From the NCBI GenBank assembly GCA_945787325.1, contig CALZHP010000014.1, forward strand, positions 1-44,512: a DNA stretch of 44,512 bases, in the 5' to 3' direction. A program made the position numbers and the translations under genes. Positions within the stretch are counted from its first letter, which is position 1. The number at the start of each line of letters is the position of its first letter. Shown here piece after piece: positions 25,213-32,781 of this stretch. Below the pieces are notes generated by a model that did no database searches, was not told where the DNA came from, and saw only the letters and a list, made by a program, of their open reading frames with translations. The DNA comes from an uncultured Desulfobulbaceae bacterium. Lineage in GTDB: Bacteria > Desulfobacterota > Desulfobulbia > Desulfobulbales > BM004.

Positions 25213-25682
25213 TTCTCCCTCCTTATGCCTTGGCCTAAATTGATCATTTCAATTCAGGATTATTTAAAAAGGCATATTCATACTTAGTTGCATTCTCGCA
25301 TGTCAAGGAGAAAATATTTATTTACCTCGTGTTTTAGGAACATTATCGAGACCTTAAAGTGCAACTATTGTATTGGAGCTTGCAGGGCAGAATTGCTAAT
25401 GGCTTCAGCTGTGGACCAAAAAAGTTTTAAATGGATAATGGCTATTTGAGATAGCTGCTATTGGCGATAAAACCAAGATGAATGGCAGATAATGATGTTT
25501 GGAGTTTGGATAAACAAATACTATTATTGATAGCAGCAAGAAAAGATTTGGATCATGTCACATTAAGTGCAAATCAAGTGATAAACTTAACTACCGAATA
25601 GGAAGTGGAAAAGTTATCAAATATGATAAGATTATTCCTGTATAACGACATTAGCGGCAATTGTGATCTCATTAAGATTATC
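25213..25682. other. 470-base gap with a possible decayed reading frame
   Basis: AT-rich DNA between the carbonic anhydrase start and the end of the thioredoxin-like gene. On the plus strand a frame from ATG 25482 (MADNDVWSLDKQILLLIAAR) runs 39 codons to a TAG at 25599-25601. It then stays open in frame for 29 more codons (EVEKLSNMIRLFLYN) to a TGA at 25689-25691. I do not recognise the product. It may be a decayed or spurious ORF. Confidence 0.3.
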
Positions 25683-26099
25683 TTAATTTGATTTATTCAC
25701 CGCTTCTAAAAAGGCAGCCTTAAGCAATTCTTTTGGAGGCACCTCCGATACCCCGTATCTTCTTCAGGCTATTCCAAACTGATACGCATCACGTGCTGCC
25801 GGCTCTATATCCTGTCCATTTATCTGGATGGTTGGGCTGCCCAGATGTCTATGCATCTTTGCTTGTTCCCGTGTTGTAATAGCGACATACTCAAAATCGA
25901 TGGCAAGACCAAGTTCTTTGGCAGTGTTCTTGACCAAATCAATAGTAGGCTTAGTGGCACCGCACCGCTCTAAAGACGCAACTTTCACTTTGAGAGTTGA
26001 ACTGTTGCCGCTCTGGCCGCAGGCGACAACAAAAAGAAGGGTAACTGCTGCCATGGCTAGGATAGAAAGGTGATTCTTAGATTGCATATCTTTGTCCAT
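25683..26099 (-). CDS. Thioredoxin-like lipoprotein, probable UGA selenocysteine at residue 112
   Basis: The first 111 codons end at TGA (25764-25766), but the same frame continues for 26 sensible codons (RRYGVSEVPPKELLKAAFLE, then AVNKSN) to TAA at 25683-25685. The N-terminus is a lipoprotein signal with lipobox FVVAC (Cys27). A thioredoxin-like fold follows: CGAT (Cys46-Thr49) as the active site, then HLGSPTIQINGQDIEP with the cis-proline region. Related small thioredoxin-like proteins, as I recall them, continue after this point with a Cys-Arg-x-Tyr stretch and a G(V)PPxE(L/W) tail. The UGA falls at that Cys. Just after it are stems GATAC/GTATC and GGAG/CTCC (apical loop GTGC, ~21 bases past UGA), compatible with a bacterial SECIS. 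Function is presumably periplasmic thiol/selenol redox. Truncation by mutation is the alternative. Confidence 0.72.
25735..25763 (-). promoter_or_regulatory. Candidate bacterial SECIS hairpins after the in-frame UGA
   Basis: On the minus strand, right after the UGA, GATAC (25759-25755) pairs with GTATC (25751-25747), and GGAG (25746-25743) pairs with CTCC (25738-25735) around the loop GTGC. Bacterial SECIS elements are hairpins inside the coding region just 3' of UGA with a G near the start of the apical loop; the second stem fits that description. No folding program was run. Confidence 0.45.
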
Positions 26100-26604
26100 A
26101 ATGTATGCGCCCCAAAAGGCATAATGATTTATTGATATTAACCACTAACATTAAAATAAATTATACAACAACCGATTAAATATTACTTTAGTTACTTTAA
26201 GAAAGCCTTGCCAAAAAAGAAAATGCTAATAAACACCATTTCATTTCGCCATGTCCAATGGGTATCATAACAGGGAAAGTGTCGCAAATAAATCATGCTA
26301 GGGATAATAAGAACTGGTCAGACGCTACCCCAGACACTACTGACCGAAAACTCAATTAAAGCTTAGAGACAAAACAGCGCAAAGTGCTGGGAGGGGTAAA
26401 AGGACATGTTTTTGTGAATGAACCTGCAAGTTGAGTTAATTTGAATCCTGTTTTCAGGTTGCAAATCTTTTGCTTTTTGCATTAGCCATGGACCTCCATA
26501 CTTTTTCTATGGATTACATTATATAGTTGCGTTACAATGCCATACTTTTTTAACAGAAATGAATGAAGCGATTGGAGTCGCAATAGTCAGGACAGCTTGC
26601 AATC
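26100..26604. other. Gene-free region upstream of the antiporter operon
   Basis: About 505 bases without a convincing ORF, between the divergent thioredoxin-like lipoprotein and the antiporter operon. It presumably holds promoters for both. I looked for riboswitch-like sequence (a G-rich GTGCTGGGAGGGGTAAAAGG lies at 26380-26400) but cannot assign a known class. Confidence 0.4.
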
Positions 26605-27084
26605 ATGCACTACATCTATACTTTTCTAATCATGCTTGTCTTCTGGGTGACGTTGTCCGGCAAGTTTGACCTCTTTCACCTGACCCTTGGCGTGATTTCC
26701 AGTGCACTGGTTTCCTGGATGTCTGCCGATCTTTTCATGCTTGATCCGAAGAAAAAGGGGCGGGTTGCCACAGCCTGCCGCTTTCTTGCTTATTTCCCCT
26801 GGTTAATTAAAGAAATATTCCTGTCTACCCTGCATGTAGCAATTCTTGCTCTTCATCCACGGATGCGTGAGGAGATTGATCCCACCATCGTCACTTTCAA
26901 AACCATCCTGAAGAAGGATATTGCTCGGGTCGCCCTGGCGAACTCCATTACATTGACGCCGGGAACTATTACTGTCAGGATTGTTGAGGATGTGTTCTAC
27001 GTCCATGCCATAAGCAGAAAAGCCGCTGCTGGTTTACCTGGAGAAATGGAACAACGATTGGCCAGGGTTTTTGAGGGAAGCTGA
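26605..27084 (+). CDS. mnhE: Mrp-type Na+/H+ antiporter subunit E
   Basis: A 159-residue membrane protein of the MnhE/MrpE family. Two N-terminal TM helices (LIMLVFWVTLSGKFDLFHLT and ISSALVSWMSADLF) are followed by a cytoplasmic domain. The conserved VALANSITLTPGTITVRI and VHAISRK segments identify the family. It is the first gene of a ten-gene operon on the same strand. MrpE is an accessory subunit in assembly of the Mrp complex. Its stop is one base before the mnhF ATG. Confidence 0.92.
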   Translation: MHYIYTFLIMLVFWVTLSGKFDLFHLTLGVISSALVSWMSADLFMLDPKKKGRVATACRFLAYFPWLIKEIFLSTLHVAILALHPRMREEIDPTIVTFKTILKKDIARVALANSITLTPGTITVRIVEDVFYVHAISRKAAAGLPGEMEQRLARVFEGS

Positions 27085-27085
27085 T

Positions 27086-27403
27086 ATGGAACAATTTTTT
27101 TTATTTATGGGCATAGGAATCTGCGTGTTGATGCTGCTCACTCTTTACCGGGTGGTGGTCGGACCCACCGTTATTGACCGGCTGATGGGTGTTAACGTAT
27201 TTGGCACCAAAACCACAGTGTTGTTGCTGATCATCGGTGTCATGTTTGATCGGCTTGACATGTTTATTGATATCTCTCTGGCCTATGCATTGCTCAACTT
27301 TATAGTAACAATCGCAACGTCTCGTTACTTTCAGCATCACAAAACATTAAGCGCAACCGGTTATGGTTACAGTTTTTCGAAAAGGGAGAAAAGTGATGAT
27401 TGA
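27086..27403 (+). CDS. mnhF: Mrp-type Na+/H+ antiporter subunit F
   Basis: A ~105-residue three-TM protein. VVGPTVIDRLMGVNVFGTKT followed by FIDISLAYALLNFIVTIA is the MnhF/MrpF signature, including the conserved Asp residues. The ATG at 27086 is preferred to a TTG at 27071; GAGGG lies upstream. The 3' end overlaps the mnhG start by 8 bases, so translation is coupled. Confidence 0.92.
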   Translation: MEQFFLFMGIGICVLMLLTLYRVVVGPTVIDRLMGVNVFGTKTTVLLLIIGVMFDRLDMFIDISLAYALLNFIVTIATSRYFQHHKTLSATGYGYSFSKREKSDD

Positions 27404-27743
27404 TCTTCTGACTATACTGCTGCTGTCAATCGGCCTGTTCTCATTTTTTTCCACAACAATCGGTATCCTCCGGTTTCCGGATTTTTATTCGCGAATGCAT
27501 GCGGCCGGCAAGGGTGATGTGTTTTCGTCACTTTTAATTCTTGTCGGACTGGGTATATACTCACTGCACCATTTTACAGGTGCGTCTATTCTTGTCTTTT
27601 TAAAAATAGTCGCTATTTCAGTTTTTATTTTTCTGGCAAGTCCTACCGCCACCCATGCCATTGTTGACGCGGGGTACGAGTCAGGGGTGAAGCCATGGAC
27701 CAAGGATAAACAGGAGGAGGGCAGCGATGATCTGGCAACTTGA
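27396..27743 (+). CDS. mnhG: Mrp-type Na+/H+ antiporter subunit G
   Basis: A ~115-residue protein with three TM helices. TTIGILRFPDFYSRMHAAGK is diagnostic of MnhG/MrpG/PhaG, and VSPTATHAI-like ASPTATHAIVDAGY closes the third helix. ATG 27396 is chosen because GGGAG sits about eight bases upstream and the protein then starts MIDLLTILLL as expected; an in-frame ATG at 27363 lies inside mnhF. The end overlaps the next gene start by 17 bases. Confidence 0.92.
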   Translation: MIDLLTILLLSIGLFSFFSTTIGILRFPDFYSRMHAAGKGDVFSSLLILVGLGIYSLHHFTGASILVFLKIVAISVFIFLASPTATHAIVDAGYESGVKPWTKDKQEEGSDDLAT

Positions 27744-28749
27744 CCTTCTGATATTGTCTCTTATTGTCCTCTGCGCTCTGGCCACCATATCAGTCAAGGA
27801 TCTGTTCAGTGCGGCCATTATTTTCGGGGCTTACAGCTTTCTCATGTGTTTGCTGTGGACAGAAATGGGCGCGGTGGATGTGGCTTTTACCGAAGCATCT
27901 GTTGGGGCCGGTGTCAGTACGGTTCTTTTTGTCGCAGCCGTGTTCCGTACCACCCGGAAGGTCAAAGATCGAGGAGTAAAACGTTACTGGACCAAAGGTG
28001 TTGGGTTGTTGGCGGCAACTTCTGTCGGTGGTGTATTGATTGCTGCTGTAGGTGATTTCCCGGGATTTGCCGATCCCCTGTCACCGGCCAGCACCCACCT
28101 TTCCCCTTATTTTATCACCAATACTCTGACTGATACAGCTGTTCCCAATATTGTTACATCAGTACTTGCGGACTACCGGGGATACGATACCATGTTTGAA
28201 ACAGCAGTTATTTTTGCTGCTGGGCTTGCGGTAATTGCTATTCTTCGACGTTCTAAAACCGGTGTGCAACATGAATCGCGAGAGAAGGTCATACTGTCCG
28301 AAGGATACGAGGATACGATAATTCGTTTGGTAGCCAGGAAAATGGTGCCCTTTATGCAGCTTTTTGCCCTCTATGTTCTTGCTCACGGACATCACAGTCC
28401 GGGCGGGGGGTTTCAGGGTGGCGTTATTCTTGGGGCAAGTTTTATCCTTATTGCAATCAGTTATGATATGAAAATGCTGCTGGGCCGCATGAGCGAGAAA
28501 TGGAATGTGTTGCTAGGCAATATCGGGGTGCTGGTCTACGCCGGTATCGGTTTTGTGTGCCTTCTATTGGGGGCTAATTTTCTTGATTATTCTATACTGC
28601 ATCGTATTCTTCCTGCAACAGACGAGATCATGGCACGTTCGCACGGCATGCTTGGTATTGAAACCGGTGTTGCCATTGCAGTCTCGGCCATTGTCGTCTC
28701 GCTCTACGTCAATATAGCATCGCAAGGGAAACATGATAAAGGCCTGTAA
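27727..28749 (+). CDS. MbhD/MbhE-MnhB fusion subunit of Mrp-type antiporter
   Basis: A 340-residue protein joining modules that are separate or belong to MnhA elsewhere. Residues 1-~80 match the DUF4040/MbhD helix trio (LFSAAIIFGAYSFLMCLLWT then GAVDVAFTEASVGAGVSTVL). Residues ~85-175 match an MbhE-like segment ending in FDTMFET-type YRGYDTMFETAVIFAAGLAV. Residues ~195-340 are MnhB: LFALYVLAHGHHSPGGGFQG and GVILGASFILIAISYD. In classical Mrp systems the MbhD/E part is the C-terminus of the large MnhA. Its fusion here to MnhB explains the absence of a full-length MnhA. Confidence 0.85.
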   Translation: MIWQLDLLILSLIVLCALATISVKDLFSAAIIFGAYSFLMCLLWTEMGAVDVAFTEASVGAGVSTVLFVAAVFRTTRKVKDRGVKRYWTKGVGLLAATSVGGVLIAAVGDFPGFADPLSPASTHLSPYFITNTLTDTAVPNIVTSVLADYRGYDTMFETAVIFAAGLAVIAILRRSKTGVQHESREKVILSEGYEDTIIRLVARKMVPFMQLFALYVLAHGHHSPGGGFQGGVILGASFILIAISYDMKMLLGRMSEKWNVLLGNIGVLVYAGIGFVCLLLGANFLDYSILHRILPATDEIMARSHGMLGIETGVAIAVSAIVVSLYVNIASQGKHDKGL

Positions 28750-28794
28750 TATATTACACCACAGCATTGAAAATTGAGGCAACGATAAGACGTT

Positions 28795-29178
28795 ATGGAA
28801 TATATACTCGCCAAGTATAACTACTGGATCTATATACTATTGATGATGATCGGCCTGTATGCCATGATCGCTAAAAATAACCTGGTCAAGAAAGTCATTG
28901 GCATGTCAATCTTTCAAACTGCCATTATCGTATTTTATGTTTCCATCGGAGCAAAACGCGGGGCAAGCATACCTATTATTGCTCATGGCCACGGCCATGA
29001 TGTTATCGCTACTGCTGTTTCAGCAGCAGAATACGCTAATCCGTTACCGCATGTTTTGATGCTGACCGCCATCGTTGTGTCCGTCGGAACCCTTGGTGTG
29101 GCACTTGCCGTTTGCCTGGCTATTTATCGTCGATACAACAGTCTCGAAGAAGATGAAATCCTGGAGCAGCTTCGATGA
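28795..29178 (+). CDS. mnhC: Mrp-type Na+/H+ antiporter subunit C (NuoK-like)
   Basis: A 127-residue three-TM protein homologous to NuoK. YWIYILLMMIGLYAMIAKNN, KVIGMSIFQTAIIVFYVSIG and PLPHVLMLTAIVVSVGTLGV are the three helices; the PLPHVLMLTAIVV segment is the MnhC hallmark. A His-rich loop (AHGHGHD) lies between helices 2 and 3. It overlaps mnhD by four bases (ATGA). Confidence 0.92.
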   Translation: MEYILAKYNYWIYILLMMIGLYAMIAKNNLVKKVIGMSIFQTAIIVFYVSIGAKRGASIPIIAHGHGHDVIATAVSAAEYANPLPHVLMLTAIVVSVGTLGVALAVCLAIYRRYNSLEEDEILEQLR

Positions 29179-30671
29179 TCGCATCTGAACAGGCTGTTGC
29201 CCTTATGGTTGTCCTGCCGCTTTTGAGCGCCCTGGTAATCAATATGGCAGGATGGTTTGACCGGCGTCTCTGTTTTCCTATAGCCCTGTTTGCCTTGCTT
29301 GGGTCGTGTTGCTCTGCCTTTATTACAGTGTCTCGAGTAATAAAATCCGGTGTAATACATTACCGGCTTGGCGGCTGGGCGCCTCCCATGGGCATTGAAT
29401 ATGTAGTTGACCACCTGAACGCCCTAGTGCTGGTTATTATTTTTGTTGTAAGTCTGCTGGCGCTTCTATTTTCCTATAAAAGTATACAGGTCGAACTTCC
29501 TGAAAAAATTCTGCAGTTTTATACACTATATTTGCTTTTGGTAGCCGGCCTGGCCGGTATGACCATTACCGGTGATGCTTTTAACCTGTACGTGCTAATG
29601 GAGATTTCGGCTCTTACCTCGTACGCGCTCATTGCCCTGGGGGATAAAAGGGCCCTGGTGGCCAGCTTTAACTACATCATTCTCGGTACAATCGGTGCCA
29701 GTTTATATCTTCTCGGAGTCGGCCATCTATACATAATGACCGGCTCGCTTAATATGGCAGACTTGCAAACTATATTACCGGCGCTTCTTGATGCACGGGC
29801 TATTGCTGTGGCTTTTGTCCTGGTCATGGGTGGTGTGTGGGTCAAGATGGCCTTCTTTCCGATGCACGGCTGGCTGCCAAATGCATATTCGTATGCGCCT
29901 TCCTCCACCAGCTGTCTGGTGGCGCCGCTGATGACGAAAGTTTCTGTCTATATCATGATCCGTATGATGTTTTCGGTCTTTAACCCCAACTATATTTTCG
30001 TATACCTAGATTGGGGAAGGCTGGTTGTGCCCCTGGCCACAGTTGCAATTATATTTGGCTCCATCTCGGCCCTGGCCCAGAAGGATCTGAGAAAAATGCT
30101 CACCTATATAATCGTTGCCGAAGTCGGCTACATGGTAGGTGGTGCATGGCTTGCCAACGTAACCGGGCTGACAGGTGCCATCTATCATATCCTGGCTGAT
30201 GCCATGATGACCCTCTGTCTCTTTATGGTTGTCGGTGCCATAATCTATAAGCTCAAAGATTCATCTATGGATTCCATGGAATTCATTTTCCGGCGCATGC
30301 CGGTCACCTCGGTGGTTTTTGTAATTGGCGCCTTTGCCATGATCGGCATTCCGCCGACCTGCGGATTTTTCAGCAAATGGTACCTAATCAGTGGTGCCAT
30401 TGAGACAAGCCAGTGGCATTATATCTTCGCGCTCCTTTTTTCCAGTCTGGTGAATGCGTTCGTTTTTTTCAGACTGTTTGAAATAGGCTTTTTCGGCAAA
30501 AAACCGGCTGATGGGCATGATCACCATGCCCCCGAAATAGCCGTCTCCGAAGCCCCGGTCACCATGCTTGTGCCAATGGTATTAACTGCTTTATCCCTGA
30601 TTGCTATTGGTATATACACTAACGAAATTGTAACCGTGCTAATTACTAAAACTTTGCCGGTCGGATTATAA
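29175..30671 (+). CDS. mnhD: Mrp-type antiporter ND4/ND5-like subunit 1 (MnhD)
   Basis: A 498-residue proton-translocating-type subunit with about 14 TM helices. Key residues are visible: Glu in LYVLMEISALTSYALIALGD (TM5), Lys in WVKMAFFPMHGWLPNAY (TM7, followed by the conserved HGWLP), and Lys in TKVSVYIM and QKDLRKMLTYIIVAEVGYMV. These form the hydrophilic axis of NuoM-type antiporters. The start overlaps mnhC. It is the first of three such subunits in the operon. The C-terminus has a His-rich HDHHAPE loop. Confidence 0.92.
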   Translation: MIASEQAVALMVVLPLLSALVINMAGWFDRRLCFPIALFALLGSCCSAFITVSRVIKSGVIHYRLGGWAPPMGIEYVVDHLNALVLVIIFVVSLLALLFSYKSIQVELPEKILQFYTLYLLLVAGLAGMTITGDAFNLYVLMEISALTSYALIALGDKRALVASFNYIILGTIGASLYLLGVGHLYIMTGSLNMADLQTILPALLDARAIAVAFVLVMGGVWVKMAFFPMHGWLPNAYSYAPSSTSCLVAPLMTKVSVYIMIRMMFSVFNPNYIFVYLDWGRLVVPLATVAIIFGSISALAQKDLRKMLTYIIVAEVGYMVGGAWLANVTGLTGAIYHILADAMMTLCLFMVVGAIIYKLKDSSMDSMEFIFRRMPVTSVVFVIGAFAMIGIPPTCGFFSKWYLISGAIETSQWHYIFALLFSSLVNAFVFFRLFEIGFFGKKPADGHDHHAPEIAVSEAPVTMLVPMVLTALSLIAIGIYTNEIVTVLITKTLPVGL

Positions 30672-30788
30672 ATGCAACTATTCATCAGCACCCCATTTAT
30701 GAGCGATCAGGCCATCCAGCATAACAGCGAAGCGGTGTCTGCTACTATAGCCGGATGGCATGCTTTCACATATCTGGAGCACTGCTGA
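30672..30788 (+). CDS. Possible 38-codon ORF after mnhD
   Basis: An ATG directly abuts the mnhD stop and opens a 38-codon frame beginning MQLFISTPFMSDQAIQHNSE. No ribosome binding site, membrane segment or recognisable motif. The 184-base gap to the next gene is unusual in this tightly packed operon, so the ORF could be a degraded remnant. I give it low weight. Confidence 0.2.
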   Translation: MQLFISTPFMSDQAIQHNSEAVSATIAGWHAFTYLEHC

Positions 30789-30855
30789 ACAGTTTTAGCT
30801 TTTTGAGTGTTTAATATATTTCAATTTATACAGATTAGTTACTTATAGGAAGAAT

Positions 30856-32331
30856 ATGCACCCACCATTCCCAACAGCAACCCCGCTTCTTGCAATATGC
30901 TCCTCGCTTGTTGCAGTGCCGCTCATTGCCTTAAGCGGTAAAAAGCCCAACCTGCGGGAATTCTGGACACTTCTGGCGGGTGCGATCAAATTCTGCCTGG
31001 TTATTTCAATGGCAGGGTGGATCCTTGCCGGTAATACACATACCTTTGAGTTGTGGCAATTTTTACCAGGTCTTTCCATAAAACTTACGGTTGACGGATT
31101 TGGAATGCTCTTTGCCTTGGTTGCTTCGTCCTTGTGGATTCTCACCTCGGTTTATTCCATCGGCTATATGCGGGGTCTTAATGAACATGCCCAGACCCGT
31201 TACTTCTGCTTTTTTGCTTTATCGTTGTCGGCAACTATCGGTGTTGCTTTTTCCGGCAACCTTCTCACTCTCTATCTTTTTTACGAACTCCTGTCCTTAT
31301 CAACCTATCCGCTGGTAACACATCACCAGGACACCGAAGCCCGCGGTGGCGGCCGCAAATATCTTGCCTACCTGTTAAGCACTTCAATCGGTTTAGCACT
31401 GCCAGCTATGCTGGTCACCTATTCCCTTGCTGGCACTCTGGATTTCAACGTATTAGGCATATTCCCGGAAGCCACAGCCAAAAGCACCCTGCTGGTCCTG
31501 CTTGTCATGTTTATTTATGGATTCGCCAAGGCCGGTGTCATGCCATTCCACTCATGGCTGCCCGGCGCAATGGTGGCACCGACTCCGGTAAGCGCTCTGC
31601 TGCACGCCGTGGCAGTTGTAAAAGTCGGAGTATTCAGTATCGGCAGGATTCTCACTGGCATTTTTGGCATTAATCTGCTGGCTGCCCAGAACCTCAACAC
31701 CGTGGTTTGTGTAATCGCGGGCTTTACAGTAATCGTATCTTCCCTTATTGCTTTGTCGCAGGACAATTTGAAGCGAAGGCTCGCTTTTTCAACGGTTGGC
31801 CAGCTTTCCTACATCATTCTCGGAATAGGACTTGCCTCAATATTGGGGGTTCAGGGCGGCATGTTGCACATTGCCATGCATGCCTTTGGCAAGATAACCC
31901 TGTTCTTCTGTGCCGGCGCTATTTTTGTGGCAACCGGCAAGAAATATATATCGGAAATGGTAGGTATCGGGCGACGCATGCCTTACACCATGTTCGCCTT
32001 TTTTCTTGGCTCGTTGTCGGTTATCGGATTACCACCGGCCGGCGGTCTTATCAGTAAATTTCTTATGGTGCGCGGTGCTTTACAGGCTGACCTCTGGTGG
32101 GTACTGGTCATTTACCTGGTAAGTTCCTTTTTGAATGCCGCCTATTTTCTGCCGATCGTTTATAAGGCTTTTTTCTGCTCTGAGGAAGAAGCCCTTTTTG
32201 AAAAGAAAGTTGACGAGGCCCCCATGTGCTGCGTGCTTCCGCTGACCATAACCGCAGGAATATCCATAGGGCTGTTTTTTTATCCGAATCTGTTTTATAG
32301 CCTGGCCCAAATTGCCATAGCTATGCCATAG
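30856..32331 (+). CDS. Mrp-type antiporter ND4/ND5-like subunit 2
   Basis: A 491-residue protein of the same family with about 14 TM helices. Glu in LTLYLFYELLSLSTYPLVTH, Lys in YGFAKAGVMPFHSWLPGAMV (with the conserved HSWLP), the Lys of AVVKVGVFSI, and DNLKRRLAFSTVGQLSYIIL are all present. VTHHQDTEARGGGRKYLAYL is a charged loop after helix 5. It most resembles MbhH/NuoM-like subunits. It starts 184 bases after mnhD, so a secondary promoter is possible. Confidence 0.9.
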   Translation: MHPPFPTATPLLAICSSLVAVPLIALSGKKPNLREFWTLLAGAIKFCLVISMAGWILAGNTHTFELWQFLPGLSIKLTVDGFGMLFALVASSLWILTSVYSIGYMRGLNEHAQTRYFCFFALSLSATIGVAFSGNLLTLYLFYELLSLSTYPLVTHHQDTEARGGGRKYLAYLLSTSIGLALPAMLVTYSLAGTLDFNVLGIFPEATAKSTLLVLLVMFIYGFAKAGVMPFHSWLPGAMVAPTPVSALLHAVAVVKVGVFSIGRILTGIFGINLLAAQNLNTVVCVIAGFTVIVSSLIALSQDNLKRRLAFSTVGQLSYIILGIGLASILGVQGGMLHIAMHAFGKITLFFCAGAIFVATGKKYISEMVGIGRRMPYTMFAFFLGSLSVIGLPPAGGLISKFLMVRGALQADLWWVLVIYLVSSFLNAAYFLPIVYKAFFCSEEEALFEKKVDEAPMCCVLPLTITAGISIGLFFYPNLFYSLAQIAIAMP

Positions 32332-32377
32332 GCAGGAAAAATATATTCTTGATTATATAGACAAGGAAAGAGAGAGT

Positions 32378-32536
32378 ATGAGCGAAGAAATTAAAAGGAA
32401 TGAAAAAGGTGAAATCGAAGTCCTTGGTCATTCACCCTGGCCGGGATATCGTAAAGCATTCTACGTCGCCTTTACACTCGGCATTATATATCTGTCACTG
32501 GCATTCAGTGGATTGTTGTCAGGAGGAGGACACTGA
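32378..32536 (+). CDS. Small single-TM subunit-like protein (52 aa)
   Basis: A 52-codon gene with AAGGAAAGAGAG before ATG 32378 and its stop overlapping the ATG of the next gene (TGATG). A charged N-terminus (MSEEIKRNEKGEIEVLGHSP) leads to one TM helix (AFYVAFTLGIIYLSLAFSGL) and a Gly-rich end. I do not recognise a named family. Its position inside the operon and coupled translation suggest a small accessory subunit of the antiporter complex. Confidence 0.75.
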   Translation: MSEEIKRNEKGEIEVLGHSPWPGYRKAFYVAFTLGIIYLSLAFSGLLSGGGH

Positions 32537-32781
32537 TGGAAGAGAAACAGGGTTGGTTTGATTCAAATAAGAACCTTGTCTTATTTCTTCGTATCTTTTA
32601 CGCATCTCTCGTAGTGTTGCTGGGGATTGATTTTTTTATAGAAAAACACCCGGATTTTGCTTTTGATGGCGCACCGGATTTTTTTGCCGCCTACGGATTT
32701 ATATCTTGTGTCATGCTGGTTCTGATTGCCAAGGTTCTGCGTATGTTTCTGATGAAGGATGAGGATTACTACGATGATTGA
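32536..32781 (+). CDS. Small two-TM protein in the antiporter operon
   Basis: An 81-residue protein. The helices are VLFLRIFYASLVVLLGIDFF and AYGFISCVMLVLIAKVLRMF, separated by a loop with KHPDFAFDGAPDFFAAYG; it ends in an acidic KDEDYYDD. Its start overlaps the stop of the preceding small gene, and its end overlaps the next gene start by 8 bases. No known family recognised. It is probably an accessory subunit; the strict coupling on both sides supports this. Confidence 0.75.
   Translation: MEEKQGWFDSNKNLVLFLRIFYASLVVLLGIDFFIEKHPDFAFDGAPDFFAAYGFISCVMLVLIAKVLRMFLMKDEDYYDD

Noticed and set aside
25599-25601. Pyrrolysine-encoded UAG
   Set aside because: No homology or pyl gene evidence; a decayed frame is simpler.
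26380-26405. Riboswitch upstream of the antiporter operon
   Set aside because: The G-rich stretch does not match any riboswitch consensus I can recall, and no stem pattern was convincing.
30672-30788. Conserved small subunit between mnhD and the next antiporter gene
   Set aside because: No ribosome binding site, TM helix or motif; listed only as a low-confidence ORF.
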